NCBI GenBank assembly: GCA_041678685.1
Contig: JBAYNV010000001.1
Span: 14,611 to 78,610, forward strand
Direction: 5' to 3'
DNA from: DUPQ01 sp041678685
GTDB taxonomy: Bacteria; Bacillota; Clostridia; DUPQ01
DNA length: 64,000 nt
Part shown: positions 44,473-53,939 of the stretch, one piece after another
How the letters are laid out: each line of letters starts with the position of its first letter
How positions within the stretch are numbered: the first letter of the stretch is position 1
The notes under the pieces: model-generated
Seen by the model: only the letters and a program-made list of their open reading frames with translations
Told to the model about the DNA's origin: nothing
Databases searched by the model: none
Translations under genes and position numbers: made by a program

Positions 44473-46530
44473 CTATTGTAAAACAACGCTTCCGACTATC
44501 TGGATCTTCACTTTATTCTCTATTTCATTATATGACAAAACATCGATATTTTCATCTATCTGGTGAACAATATCCACTAAATAGATCCTTATGATAGGTG
44601 ATGTGAGTATTATGGCATCTATTCCCTGCGATGCCGCTTTCCTTATAGCATCACCTGATGCTTTAATGATATCTTTGATTTTTTCCGGTTCAAGTGCAAG
44701 ATATCCTCCACCTTCCGCTGCTCTTATCCCTTTTGTGATCATATCTTCGATATCATGATGCACGGTGATGACATCGATCTTGCCTGAAGGGGCATATATC
44801 TGCGTTATTTCACGCTTTAATGCCTGCCTGACATATTCTATAAGGACATTCATATCTTTTGTTGTTTTTGCATAATCTCCAAGCGTTTCTATGATGATAT
44901 CCAGTGATTTGACAGGTATGCCTTCCTTGAGAAGTCCCATCAGGACCTTATGCAACTGGCCTATTGTCACTGTTTTACCTATCACCTCATCAACGAGCAC
45001 GCTCTGTTTTTCTTTCAGATTGTCAACGAGTTTCTGTATTTCCTGACGGCCGATTATTTCATACGAATGTTTTTTAACGATCTTTGAAATATGCGTCGCA
45101 ATGACGGATGAAGGGCTTATCACCGTATATCCGAGCATCTGTGCTTTATCCTGCATATCCTTGGTGATCCATTTCGCATGCATCCCATATGCCGGATCCT
45201 TGGTATCGATCCCTTCCAGATCATCTTCGTCTGCAGCCTGTGAATTCATTGCAAGCATATGATCGGAAAGTACGACCCCTTTTTCAACGACTGTGTTACG
45301 TATCATGATAGCATATTCATTTGATTTTAAAGACAGATTATCCCGGAATCGGACCACAGGTATTACTATACCCAGACTTGATGCAAACTGGTTCCTTATG
45401 GTTATCATCCTTTCAAGAAGGTCTCCGCCCTGCGCTTCATCTATCAGAGGGATAAGTGAATAACCCAGTTCTATTTTAACCGGATCCACGTTCAGTAACT
45501 CCATTATATTGGTCTTGACAGGTTCCCTCTCGCTTTTTACCTGCACTTCCTCATTGGCTTTTACAGGCATCGTTTTTTTCTTTGTTTTTGAATAGATCGC
45601 ATAACCCATCGCCAGAAGCGCACCGCCTATAAGAAGCAGAAAGAAACCCGGGAATCCCGGAACTATGCTCAGTAAAAGCAACGCGGCTCCGCTTACGAAC
45701 AGCACTTTGTAATCAGAAAAAAGCTGTGACGTAAACTGCTCGTTCAGATCCTGATCGGCTGTGGATCTTGTGGCTATAATGCCTGTAGCAGTCGATATCA
45801 TTAAAGACGGGATCTGGGAAACCAGACCGTCTCCGACGGTCGCAAGAGAATAAACCTCGATGACCTGTGCAAATTCCATTCCCTCTGAAGTGACGCCTAT
45901 GATCATGCCGCCTATAAAATTTATAAGTGTTATGATGATACCTGCTATAGCATCACCTTTGACGAACTTAGTCGCGCCGTCCATAGATCCGTAAAAGTCC
46001 GCCTGATATTCCACTTTTTTTCTTCTTATTTTTGCTTCTTTTTCATCTATGAATCCTGCATTCAGATCGGCATCGATGGCCATCTGCTTGCCGGGCATCG
46101 AATCAAGCGTGAATCTGGCAGCGACTTCAGACACTCTTTCCGCACCTTTTGTAATAACGATGAACTGGATGATCATAATGATCAGATATATCACTAGTCC
46201 GACGACTATATTCCCCTGTACGACGAAACTGCCGAAAGCCGCAATGACTTTCCCTGCCGCCCCGCCTTCACCGAGTATTATCCTGGTAGAAGAGATATTT
46301 AAAGAAAGCCTGAAAAGAGTGGTTATCAGTAAAAGCATCGGGAAAATGGAAAAATTCAAAGGTTCCTTAACGTACAGGGTAGTCAATAATATCATGAGTG
46401 AAAAAGTAATGTTGATTATGAGCAATATGTCCAGAAGAGTCGTACTTAAGGGAACGACGATAATGACTATTATCCCGATAACGATCGCAGCTAAAATACA
46501 TTGTTTGAATTTACTTTTAATTTTGATCAC
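44473..46530 (-). CDS. flhA: Flagellar export gate protein FlhA
   Basis: 685 residues. Eight membrane segments in the first 320 residues, with the conserved FHIPEP-type loop (RFTLDSMPGKQMAIDADLNAGFIDEKEA) and a large cytosolic ring domain. It couples the ion gradient to export and docks chaperone-substrate complexes. It starts with GTG, overlapping flhB by 14 bases. Confidence 0.96.
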   Translation of the reverse strand: MIKIKSKFKQCILAAIVIGIIVIIVVPLSTTLLDILLIINITFSLMILLTTLYVKEPLNFSIFPMLLLITTLFRLSLNISSTRIILGEGGAAGKVIAAFGSFVVQGNIVVGLVIYLIIMIIQFIVITKGAERVSEVAARFTLDSMPGKQMAIDADLNAGFIDEKEAKIRRKKVEYQADFYGSMDGATKFVKGDAIAGIIITLINFIGGMIIGVTSEGMEFAQVIEVYSLATVGDGLVSQIPSLMISTATGIIATRSTADQDLNEQFTSQLFSDYKVLFVSGAALLLLSIVPGFPGFFLLLIGGALLAMGYAIYSKTKKKTMPVKANEEVQVKSEREPVKTNIMELLNVDPVKIELGYSLIPLIDEAQGGDLLERMITIRNQFASSLGIVIPVVRFRDNLSLKSNEYAIMIRNTVVEKGVVLSDHMLAMNSQAADEDDLEGIDTKDPAYGMHAKWITKDMQDKAQMLGYTVISPSSVIATHISKIVKKHSYEIIGRQEIQKLVDNLKEKQSVLVDEVIGKTVTIGQLHKVLMGLLKEGIPVKSLDIIIETLGDYAKTTKDMNVLIEYVRQALKREITQIYAPSGKIDVITVHHDIEDMITKGIRAAEGGGYLALEPEKIKDIIKASGDAIRKAASQGIDAIILTSPIIRIYLVDIVHQIDENIDVLSYNEIENKVKIQIVGSVVLQ

Positions 46531-47569
46531 CAGTCTCTTTCTTATTCTTCATATTGTAAACATAAGCCAGTATTTCAGCAACCGCTTTATACTGCTCATA
46601 CGGTATCAGGTCGCCTATCTCGGTTTTTTTGTACAGTATCCTTGCCAACGGCCTATTCTCCACAATATATACGTTATTCTCTCTTGCTATCTGTTTTATT
46701 TTTTCCGCTATCAGTCCCTGTCCCTTTGCGACTACCTTAGGGGCGGTATCCTGCTTATGGGCATATTTTATCGCTATTGCAAGATGGGTAGGGTTCGTGA
46801 TCACCGCATCTGCAGCAGGTACGGCGTGCATCATATGTCTTTTTGATATCTGGCGCTGCCTGCTTTTTATAAACGATTTTACCTGAGGATCACCTTCGGT
46901 ATTTTTAAATTCATCCTTCACCTCCTGCTTCGACATTTTAAGTCTTTTTTCGTATTCGAACCACTGGTATATGAAATCCACAATTGCCAATCCCGTGAGT
47001 CCTATAAGAACGCTTGTCAGTACCTTTGTCAAAACTGAAAGAGCCTTTTGCAACGCAGGATAAATACCATAGAAACTCAGATAGGAAAATTCCAGCATGG
47101 CACTCTCCAGAGCGGTATAGGAAATGAGCACTATGACCGTCAGTTTCGCAAGACTCTTTAAAAGGTCAAATATCATTCTTTTTGAAAAGATCCTTTTGAA
47201 TCCTTCCAGCGGATTCAGTTTTGCCAGATCAGGCTTCAGCTTTTTTGTTGTAAACAGGAACCCTACCTGCATATAATTGGTCGCCATCCCTATTACAAGC
47301 ATAGCTATCATAAACACTCCGGCTGTCTCTAAAAATAACTTCCCGTATTTTACATAATTAAATACAGGTTCAAAATCCGTTATGTATAAAGAATTTTCTA
47401 AAAAGACTGCGACCGCGGAGAAAGCATTGATAAAATACACGCCTATAAGAAGAGTAATGACCAGCAGCGAAAAAATATTACCTATTTCAATGCTTTTATT
47501 GACATCGCCTTCTTTTTTAGCGTCACGCCGTTTTTTTAACGTGGCCTTTTCTGTTTTCTCACCGGCCAT
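46517..47569 (-). CDS. flhB: Flagellar export switch protein FlhB
   Basis: 350 residues. Four membrane helices, then a cytosolic domain with the autocleavage site NPTH at 259-262. It switches export from rod/hook to filament substrates together with FliK. Directly abuts fliR. Confidence 0.96.
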   Translation of the reverse strand: MAGEKTEKATLKKRRDAKKEGDVNKSIEIGNIFSLLVITLLIGVYFINAFSAVAVFLENSLYITDFEPVFNYVKYGKLFLETAGVFMIAMLVIGMATNYMQVGFLFTTKKLKPDLAKLNPLEGFKRIFSKRMIFDLLKSLAKLTVIVLISYTALESAMLEFSYLSFYGIYPALQKALSVLTKVLTSVLIGLTGLAIVDFIYQWFEYEKRLKMSKQEVKDEFKNTEGDPQVKSFIKSRQRQISKRHMMHAVPAADAVITNPTHLAIAIKYAHKQDTAPKVVAKGQGLIAEKIKQIARENNVYIVENRPLARILYKKTEIGDLIPYEQYKAVAEILAYVYNMKNKKETGDQN

Positions 47570-48349
47570 TTATCCCATACTCCTTATCAGCATCATCGCG
47601 CTTTCAAACATATCATTAAAATACACATCCAGAAACTGGAAAGCAGGTCCTATAAGAAAATTGAGCAGTAAAAGCGACATCCCTATTTTAACAGGGATAC
47701 CGATAACGAACACATTCATCTGGGGCATGAACTTTATTATGACGCCCAGTAAAAATTCAGTTACAAGCATGAGCAGAATAAGGGGCAGAATGAGCTTTAC
47801 CGCGTATGCATAGGTAAATGAAAATGCATTATAAAAAACTTCATAACAGGTCTCATTGAAACTTCCTCCTGTTATAGGGATACTGTCATACATGGAATAT
47901 ATCAGGAACACAAGCTTGGGGACTCCGTTTAAAACAATGAAAGTCAGAAATCCCATTGCATACAGGAAGTTTCCCACAAGCGGGACTTCCATCTGCATCT
48001 GCACATCATATATCCCGCCTACACTGAATCCCATCTGCATATCCGCGAGCTGGCCGGCTGCATAGAAGATCGAAAAGAATATGACGGTTATGAAACTGAC
48101 GGAGATACCTATCAATGCTTCTTTTACTACAAGCATTATATATGCAGTCTGTTCAATGCCGCCAAGATCGGGAAGAGTGTCGAAACCAAGCATTATAATT
48201 GAAGCCAGAATAACGGAGAATCCCACTTTGGTCGTTGCAGGTATCCCTTTACGGCCGAAAACAGGTGAAACTGCTATAAAAGCAGAAACCCTTACCAGAA
48301 CCAGAAGGAAAACGTCTATATGAGTATAAATGACAGAAAAACCACTCAT
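47570..48349 (-). CDS. fliR: Flagellar export protein FliR
   Basis: 259 residues, six hydrophobic segments typical of FliR/SctT (VSPVFGRKGIPATTKVG; GQLADMQMGFSVGGIYD). It forms the core export channel with FliP and FliQ. Seven bases after fliQ. Confidence 0.94.
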   Translation of the reverse strand: MSGFSVIYTHIDVFLLVLVRVSAFIAVSPVFGRKGIPATTKVGFSVILASIIMLGFDTLPDLGGIEQTAYIMLVVKEALIGISVSFITVIFFSIFYAAGQLADMQMGFSVGGIYDVQMQMEVPLVGNFLYAMGFLTFIVLNGVPKLVFLIYSMYDSIPITGGSFNETCYEVFYNAFSFTYAYAVKLILPLILLMLVTEFLLGVIIKFMPQMNVFVIGIPVKIGMSLLLLNFLIGPAFQFLDVYFNDMFESAMMLIRSMG

Positions 48350-48356
48350 TCTTCTC

Positions 48357-48623
48357 CTATATCAGCGACAGTATCTGATCAAACAGCTGCCTGGTATATT
48401 CCGTCAGCTGACTGATCATCCATGATCCCAAAATTATCAATCCTAAAAAAACCACTACTATCTTAGGCACAAGCACCATATTCTGTTCATTGATCTGGGT
48501 AGCTGCCTGAAAAACAGCTATGATGATACCTACTACCATGGCGATGACCATTATCGGTAAAGCGACCTTTAAAACGACCGTCAATGAATCCTTTATCAAA
48601 TTTACTACGACAGCCTGATCCAT
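48357..48623 (-). CDS. fliQ: Flagellar export protein FliQ
   Basis: 88 residues, two membrane helices, normal FliQ size (LPIMVIAMVVGIIIAVFQAATQINEQ type). The start at 48623 with AAAGAGG upstream is preferred to 48683, which overlaps fliP. Confidence 0.94.
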   Translation of the reverse strand: MDQAVVVNLIKDSLTVVLKVALPIMVIAMVVGIIIAVFQAATQINEQNMVLVPKIVVVFLGLIILGSWMISQLTEYTRQLFDQILSLI

Positions 48624-48640
48624 ATGTACCTCTTTTCTGT

Positions 48641-49396
48641 TTAGCCGAAACTCATTATCAGGGTCTTCATTATAAGTTCCCATCCGTCGACCAGTACAAA
48701 AAGCAGCACTTTGAACGGTACGGATATCATTGAGGGAGGAAGCATCATCATACCCATTGACATGAGGATGCTTGATACGATCATATCTATCATTATGAAA
48801 GGAAGATAGATCAGAAACCCGATCTTGAAGGCCTTAGTGATCTCTCCTGTGATAAATGCCGGGATAATGACACTTAAGGGCATCTCCTCCAGAGTGTCCG
48901 GCGTTTCTTCGATCCCTGAAAGAGACAGAAACATATTGATGCTTTCGGGTTCGGTCTGACATTCTTTGAACATAAATTCCTTTATGGGATCTTCAGCAGC
49001 TTCCAGCGCCTGTACTATAGTAATTTCCTCTTTGATATACGGATCATATGCGACCTCTTTTATCTCCCCTATCGTAGGTGACATTATGAACAGCGTCAGA
49101 ATAAGCGATATCCCTATCAGTACCTGATTAGGAGGCATCTGCTGCGTCCCCATCGCATTCCTGGTAAATGACAGTACCACCAGTATCCTGGTATATGAAG
49201 TCATCAGAAGGAGTATCGTAGGCAAAGCAGTCAGTATCAGCAGGATCACAACGGTCGGTATTATCTCTGAATATCCTGACAGCGTATCCATACCCTGTTC
49301 AAGGATCTCCGATATATCATCCTCTTCAGCCGCTATAACGGTAGAAGGAAAAAGCACAGCCAGTATTGCAAATAACAGTCCGATCTTTTTACGCAT
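48641..49396 (-). CDS. fliP: Flagellar export protein FliP
   Basis: 251 residues, beginning with a cleavable-type signal (KKIGLLFAILAVLFPSTVIAAEE) as is usual for FliP. The family core follows (LLLMTSYTRILVVLSFTRNAMGTQQMPPNQVLIG). The ATG at 49396 shares a base with the fliO stop (TGATG). A TTG lies just in front but is unlikely to be the start. Confidence 0.95.
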   Translation of the reverse strand: MRKKIGLLFAILAVLFPSTVIAAEEDDISEILEQGMDTLSGYSEIIPTVVILLILTALPTILLLMTSYTRILVVLSFTRNAMGTQQMPPNQVLIGISLILTLFIMSPTIGEIKEVAYDPYIKEEITIVQALEAAEDPIKEFMFKECQTEPESINMFLSLSGIEETPDTLEEMPLSVIIPAFITGEITKAFKIGFLIYLPFIMIDMIVSSILMSMGMMMLPPSMISVPFKVLLFVLVDGWELIMKTLIMSFG

Positions 49397-49749
49397 CAAA
49401 GTTTCCTGCCTCCGTCCTTTGATCCTGTTAAAAAACCGGACAGAACATCACGAAATGATGCAGCCGGTGTTTCCTGCTCCAATAGTTTTAACTGATCTTT
49501 TTTTATTTTACTCAACAGAGTGATCGAAGTTGCGGATATCCCGATAACAATAATGAAGTCACCTATCTCGACTAACTGTATCTGTTTATCCTGTGTAAGC
49601 GCGATCCTGTCAATGATCCTGACATATTTGCCGTTTGAGAATCTGTTTGTTTTACCCGCAAACTTTTTCAGGAGCCAATAAAACCCTAATAGCATAGCGC
49701 ATATGATAAAAAGCCCCAGAATCAGCGGCAGAAAATCCTCAAATGTCAT
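49396..49749 (-). CDS. fliO: Flagellar export assembly protein FliO
   Basis: 117 residues. One N-terminal membrane segment (6-27) and the conserved cytosolic part (VRIIDRIALTQDKQIQLVEIGDFIIVIGI). It helps assemble FliP rings. First gene of the minus-strand operon, with AGGGGTC as ribosome site. Confidence 0.88.
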   Translation of the reverse strand: MTFEDFLPLILGLFIICAMLLGFYWLLKKFAGKTNRFSNGKYVRIIDRIALTQDKQIQLVEIGDFIIVIGISATSITLLSKIKKDQLKLLEQETPAASFRDVLSGFLTGSKDGGRKL

Positions 49750-49764
49750 CTTGACCCCTAAAAT

Positions 49765-49793
49765 AGTATATTACAACAAGTAGTCACATGCAA
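49765..49793 (-). promoter_or_regulatory. Probable sigma-A promoter of the fliO-flhA-sigD operon
   Basis: Minus strand TTGCAT (49793-49788), 17 bases, TATACT (49770-49765), only 15 bases before the fliO ATG. The leader would be about 8 nt and cut into the ribosome site. Either translation of fliO is weak from this start, or a second, unseen promoter lies in the AT-rich stretch 49800-49930, in which I see no other feature. Confidence 0.45.
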
Positions 49794-49934
49794 GATTATT
49801 TCTCTATTTATAATAATAATTATTCACTATTTATTTAATTATTGTTTATTTACTCATAAAGAGTTATATAGGATTTCATGAGCAAAAACTGATAAATTTC
49901 TATATGATTTTATACATTTTCTGGATTTGAAAAA

Positions 49935-49972
49935 ATGAAAGCCGGGTACCGGTGATGACCTGATACCCGGCT
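49935..49972 (-). terminator. Terminator of the acyl-ligase gene
   Basis: AGCCGGGTA (49940-49948) pairs with TACCCGGCT (49964-49972). The minus-strand exit reads TTTCATTTTTT. Placed 23 bases after the ligase stop, it insulates the lipid-like cluster from the motility genes. Confidence 0.85.
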
Positions 49973-49995
49973 ATTTGATCGATCTGCGATCTGAC

Positions 49996-51729
49996 TTAAG
50001 CCGTCTTTATGACCGAATCCTTCTCTAATTCCTCTTTTTCCAGCACACGGTATGCGACTTTTCCTACCAGGGTCTTGGGAAGATCCTTTCGAAATTCGAT
50101 CTCATAAGGCATTGCGTACTTGGCTATATTCTTCCTGCAGTATTCCAGTATGCACTGTCTGGTTTCCTCATTCTCAGCAAATCCCGGTTTAAGGACCACA
50201 AATGCTTTGACTTTCTGCGTCTTATACGGATCCTTAACACCGATCACGCAGCTCATGCTTACCGCCTCGTGAGCATCTATTATATTCTCTATCTGCGATG
50301 GATATACATTGTATCCCGATGTTATGATCATCCTCTTTATCCTCTGGGAGAAATATATAAATCCCTCATCATCCATTTTCCCCAGGTCCCCTGTATGGAG
50401 CCATACATATCCATCATCATGAGTCCTTAAAGTGTCAGCGGTCTCTTTTGCATTGTTACAGTACTCAATCATAACAGACGGCCCGTGAAGGCATATTTCA
50501 CCTTCTTCGTCATAAGGCACTTCCTGTGTGGTCCCGACTTTGACTATTTTGTAATATGTATCAGGATACGGGATGCCTATGCTTCCTTCTTTATAAAAAT
50601 CCTTAGGTGTCAGGCAGCTTGCGGTAACGCATTCAGTGGTGCCGTATCCTTCCCTTACCTGTACTTTTGCGCCATGATCTTTCAGGAATTTATCCAGCTT
50701 CTTCTTAAGCTCTATCGATAATGAATCTCCGCCCGAGAACACGCCCTCAAGACATGAAAGATCCACTTTATCCATATACGGGTTTCTTAACAGAGCTTCA
50801 AACAGTGTCGGAACGCCTGCGATATAGTTAGGTCTTTTCTTTTTAAGGAGTTTCGCATATGATGCGGCGTTGAAACGCGGTACAAGTATGCATTTGCACG
50901 AATTTGACAGCATCGCATGTATGCACACGCCAAGGCCGAATCCGTGGAATACAGGCATGATGGAAAGCATCGCATGCCCTAAATGTATGCAGTCGCCTGC
51001 TGTTATGGTCTGCATTGAAAGTGCATTGAAATTCAGGTTGGAAAGCAGTATGCCTTTTGTCGTTCCGGTCGTGCCGCCGCTGTAAAGTATAACAGCAGGG
51101 TCGTTGCCTTTTCTCTTGACGGCATATTCACCCTTATATTTTGCGCCAAGACGCATAAAATCGTTGTAATCGACGATGTCAGCATCCTTTGGCACTTTCT
51201 TTATTTTTCTGCCCTGTGTAAGCCAATAACCTGCAGCCATAGGGATATTCAGTTCATCTTTTATGGATGTGATAATGAGATACTCAAGTTTATAATTATT
51301 CCTTATAGCTTCAAATTTAGGATAGAACTGATCCAGAGTAATAGCAGCCCTGCTCTTGGAATCCTTCAGAAAGAACTCTATTTCGCCTTCTGATGACAGC
51401 GGATGTACCATATTGCCGATAGCTCCTATCAGGTTCAGACCGTAAAACATGAAGAGAGCCTGAGGGCTGTTGGGCATGCAGATCGTTACCTTGTCGCCAG
51501 GCTTTATCCCCATACGTACGAGCGCTTTTGCACAGGTATGTACTTTTTCGACAAATTTCCTGTATGTGCATTCTACGCCCAAAAAGTCATATGCTTTTAC
51601 TTCGGGGTGTTTCTTTGCACATTCCTCTACCATATCAAACATGGAAACATCAGGATATTCCAGATGAAATGGTATGTCTTTGTAACTGGACAGCCATGGA
51701 GCCTTAATCGTTGTATTCAATTTTTTCAC
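49996..51729 (-). CDS. AMP-dependent acyl ligase (acyl-CoA synthetase family)
   Basis: 577 residues, ANL superfamily. P-loop YSGGTTGTTKG near 217-227, A5 motif GYGTTEC, hinge region HTGDLGKMDDEGFIYFSQRIKRMI and the C-terminal catalytic lysine in LVGKVAYR. It activates a carboxylate, probably a fatty acid, as acyl-AMP and then acyl-thioester. It starts with GTG inside the last 26 bases of the acyltransferase gene, with AAAGG upstream, so the two are translationally coupled. Most likely it supplies the acyl donor to that neighbour. Confidence 0.9.
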   Translation of the reverse strand: MKKLNTTIKAPWLSSYKDIPFHLEYPDVSMFDMVEECAKKHPEVKAYDFLGVECTYRKFVEKVHTCAKALVRMGIKPGDKVTICMPNSPQALFMFYGLNLIGAIGNMVHPLSSEGEIEFFLKDSKSRAAITLDQFYPKFEAIRNNYKLEYLIITSIKDELNIPMAAGYWLTQGRKIKKVPKDADIVDYNDFMRLGAKYKGEYAVKRKGNDPAVILYSGGTTGTTKGILLSNLNFNALSMQTITAGDCIHLGHAMLSIMPVFHGFGLGVCIHAMLSNSCKCILVPRFNAASYAKLLKKKRPNYIAGVPTLFEALLRNPYMDKVDLSCLEGVFSGGDSLSIELKKKLDKFLKDHGAKVQVREGYGTTECVTASCLTPKDFYKEGSIGIPYPDTYYKIVKVGTTQEVPYDEEGEICLHGPSVMIEYCNNAKETADTLRTHDDGYVWLHTGDLGKMDDEGFIYFSQRIKRMIITSGYNVYPSQIENIIDAHEAVSMSCVIGVKDPYKTQKVKAFVVLKPGFAENEETRQCILEYCRKNIAKYAMPYEIEFRKDLPKTLVGKVAYRVLEKEELEKDSVIKTA

Positions 51730-52597
51730 CTATAGGCCTTTCTAGTATTGTCGGATTAGCAATAATATATTTCAAAAGTTTTGCGGTCCTGGCAAAGTAG
51801 AAGCCATCGCCGATCCTTTCGTCCAATGTTATACCGAAATTGACAACATCCCTTATAGCCTTGTTGCCGTCATTGTCTATGAGTTCTTCCTTGTGTATTT
51901 CTCCTATGCACAGTACGACTGAGTTCGTTCCATAATTATTGAGATGATGATATGGCGCATCGCATTTGATGCTTCCAAGATTCGATATGAGCACCGATGA
52001 ATAATTGGTATCGCCCTTCTGGAATCCCTTCGGATACAGATCAAAATAGATCAGGATCCTCATGAGGCCGCTGAATATGCTGTTGACCCATCTTGGCAGT
52101 TTTTTAAGAAAATCCAAAGATGCATCCACAGTATTGGTTCCATCGTTGCGGACTTTTGATACGTCCCCGACGATAAGTTTTGATACATCCTTAAGCGTCT
52201 GGTCAGGTTTTACTTTCATGGATATAAGGACCTCGGCGGCTTCTTCCTCGAATTTCCTTTTAGCCACGAAAGACAGGATTATGTCATGTCTTTCATAATA
52301 CTTGTTCGCTATTATGTATCTGTTGAGCAAAGGCCTCATATATACGACTTTTGCTATCGCTGTGACAAAAGCATGGAAATATGTCGTCTTCTGCCCGGGA
52401 TTCGCCTCATTGAGATCCTTCACATACTTCATGAGGTCGGTACAATCCATTTTCTCTTTTATCCAGACTTCGGCTTCCGTTCTTTTAGGCATAATATATG
52501 GGAAGAATGCATGACATCCGTCCAATTCATTATTCCTGATCCTGCGGGCATCGTTCCTGTCGCCTAAACGGCGCTTTACTTTTTCTTCACCACTCAT
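51704..52597 (-). CDS. E2/CAT-fold acyltransferase-like protein lacking the catalytic His
   Basis: 297 residues resembling the catalytic domain of 2-oxo acid dehydrogenase E2 / chloramphenicol acetyltransferases, with no lipoyl or subunit-binding domain. VLISNLGSIKCDAP corresponds to the conserved ISNLG segment, and residues 259-265 read DERIGDG where E2 enzymes have DHRVIDG. So the active-site His is replaced by Glu while the Asp is kept. No E1 or E3 genes are nearby. ATG at 52597 with AGGGGAG upstream. A GTG further out (52636) has no ribosome site. Likely an acyl carrier/transfer or structural role with the ligase. Confidence 0.75.
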   Translation of the reverse strand: MSGEEKVKRRLGDRNDARRIRNNELDGCHAFFPYIMPKRTEAEVWIKEKMDCTDLMKYVKDLNEANPGQKTTYFHAFVTAIAKVVYMRPLLNRYIIANKYYERHDIILSFVAKRKFEEEAAEVLISMKVKPDQTLKDVSKLIVGDVSKVRNDGTNTVDASLDFLKKLPRWVNSIFSGLMRILIYFDLYPKGFQKGDTNYSSVLISNLGSIKCDAPYHHLNNYGTNSVVLCIGEIHKEELIDNDGNKAIRDVVNFGITLDERIGDGFYFARTAKLLKYIIANPTILERPIGEKIEYND

Positions 52598-52725
52598 AAA
52601 CTCCCCTAAATCCCATTCAGGTATTTCCCCAAACACCCGGATGCGTTATTTATTTTTCAGATCTAAAACCACTATGCAATATATTACTATCAATATATCT
52701 ATATATCAATAATAATCAGTATGCC

Positions 52726-53913
52726 CTAAATCAGTATTTTTGTTCTTCTTCTCGGCTTATTCTGTTTCTTTCTGATTATCAGATCGCAGTATCTTTCCTC
52801 CACATCCGGTATTATCTCATCCCATGATATAGGTATCGTCTTCTGAGCGTTCCTGCCAACTTCCTTAGCCATTCCGGGATGATCGAAAAGAACATCAGAA
52901 AGCACAGCTTCAAGATCCATCGGATCATTGTCGCATAAGAATCCGTTCTCCTTATGTCTGATCCCTTCTGCGGCACTGCTTCCCTTAACGACTATAGAGG
53001 GAGTGCCCATTGCCGCTGCTTCCCTTACGACCATGGGTCCGTTATCATATATGGACGGAAATGCAAAAATATCAGCTGCCCCGTATAACCCGTCAAGTAT
53101 CTGTATATCCGTTATATGCCCTGTCATTTCTACCCTGTCAGACAGATCCAGTTCCTCTATCTTCTGTATTATTTCATCAGCATGAGGTCCCTGCCCTGCA
53201 AGGATGAGTTTAACGAGCCTACCCTTTGTTTTCAGTATTTTTACGGCCTGAAGGATGCATAATATATTCTTTTTCCAGTTCATCTGACCTACAAACAAAA
53301 CAACGGGCACTGCGGAAAGGTTATACATCGTTCTTACTTTATCGATATATTTTTTATTAGGTTTTCTTATCTCAGTGCCATTCCTCATCACCTTTATATC
53401 GCCTTTATATCCGTAACTCATAAGAGACTCGGCAGAACCCTCGCTGACTGCCCATACTTCATCGCATTTCTCGTAAAAGTCAGAGACTAGTTTGACACCG
53501 GCTGAAGCAAGCTGCTGGAATTTCATTACCTGCAGAAAATCATCGTAATATTTGGAATGGAATGTTCCCACGACAGGAACTTTCAGTTTCTTTGCTATGC
53601 GGATGCCCTCATATCCTGTCATGAACGGGCTGTGTACATGTACTATATCAAAGCTGACGGTTTTTATCCTTTCGTGATAATGCATATCCCAAAGCGGCAT
53701 CCCCGCCTTGTACTGGGGAGTGTCAGGTACGCTTATACCGTAGAAGTCGATTACTTCAAAAGGGTATCTGCCCCGAAAACCCATATCCGTCATAGGCGTT
53801 ATCACATAACACTCATGCCCGCGCCTGCTCAATGTTTCCGCATAGCTGTATACTACCCTTCCTACACCGTCAACTACCGGCAGAAATGAATCCGTGAATT
53901 CACCTATACGCAT
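52726..53913 (-). CDS. GT4-family glycosyltransferase
   Basis: 395 residues, GT-B fold. The N-terminal acceptor domain starts GEFTDSFLPVVDGVGRV, typical of diacylglycerol glucosyltransferases and related GT4 enzymes. The C-terminal donor domain has VGQMNWKKN and PSIYDNGPMVVREAAAMGTP, where the first Glu of the EX7E motif is Asp. The C-terminus is basic (KKQNKPRRRTKILI), suiting membrane association. Ribosome site AGAGG at 53923-53919. The 16-bp tandem repeat array starts 26 bases upstream of the start codon. Probably a glycolipid synthase. Confidence 0.85.
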   Translation of the reverse strand: MRIGEFTDSFLPVVDGVGRVVYSYAETLSRRGHECYVITPMTDMGFRGRYPFEVIDFYGISVPDTPQYKAGMPLWDMHYHERIKTVSFDIVHVHSPFMTGYEGIRIAKKLKVPVVGTFHSKYYDDFLQVMKFQQLASAGVKLVSDFYEKCDEVWAVSEGSAESLMSYGYKGDIKVMRNGTEIRKPNKKYIDKVRTMYNLSAVPVVLFVGQMNWKKNILCILQAVKILKTKGRLVKLILAGQGPHADEIIQKIEELDLSDRVEMTGHITDIQILDGLYGAADIFAFPSIYDNGPMVVREAAAMGTPSIVVKGSSAAEGIRHKENGFLCDNDPMDLEAVLSDVLFDHPGMAKEVGRNAQKTIPISWDEIIPDVEERYCDLIIRKKQNKPRRRTKILI

Positions 53914-53939
53914 GTTTCAACCTCTAATCTATGCTTTTT

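Noticed and set aside
51704..52636. Functional pyruvate or branched-chain dehydrogenase E2 subunit
   Set aside because: No lipoyl domain, catalytic His replaced by Glu, and no E1 or E3 genes in the neighbourhood.
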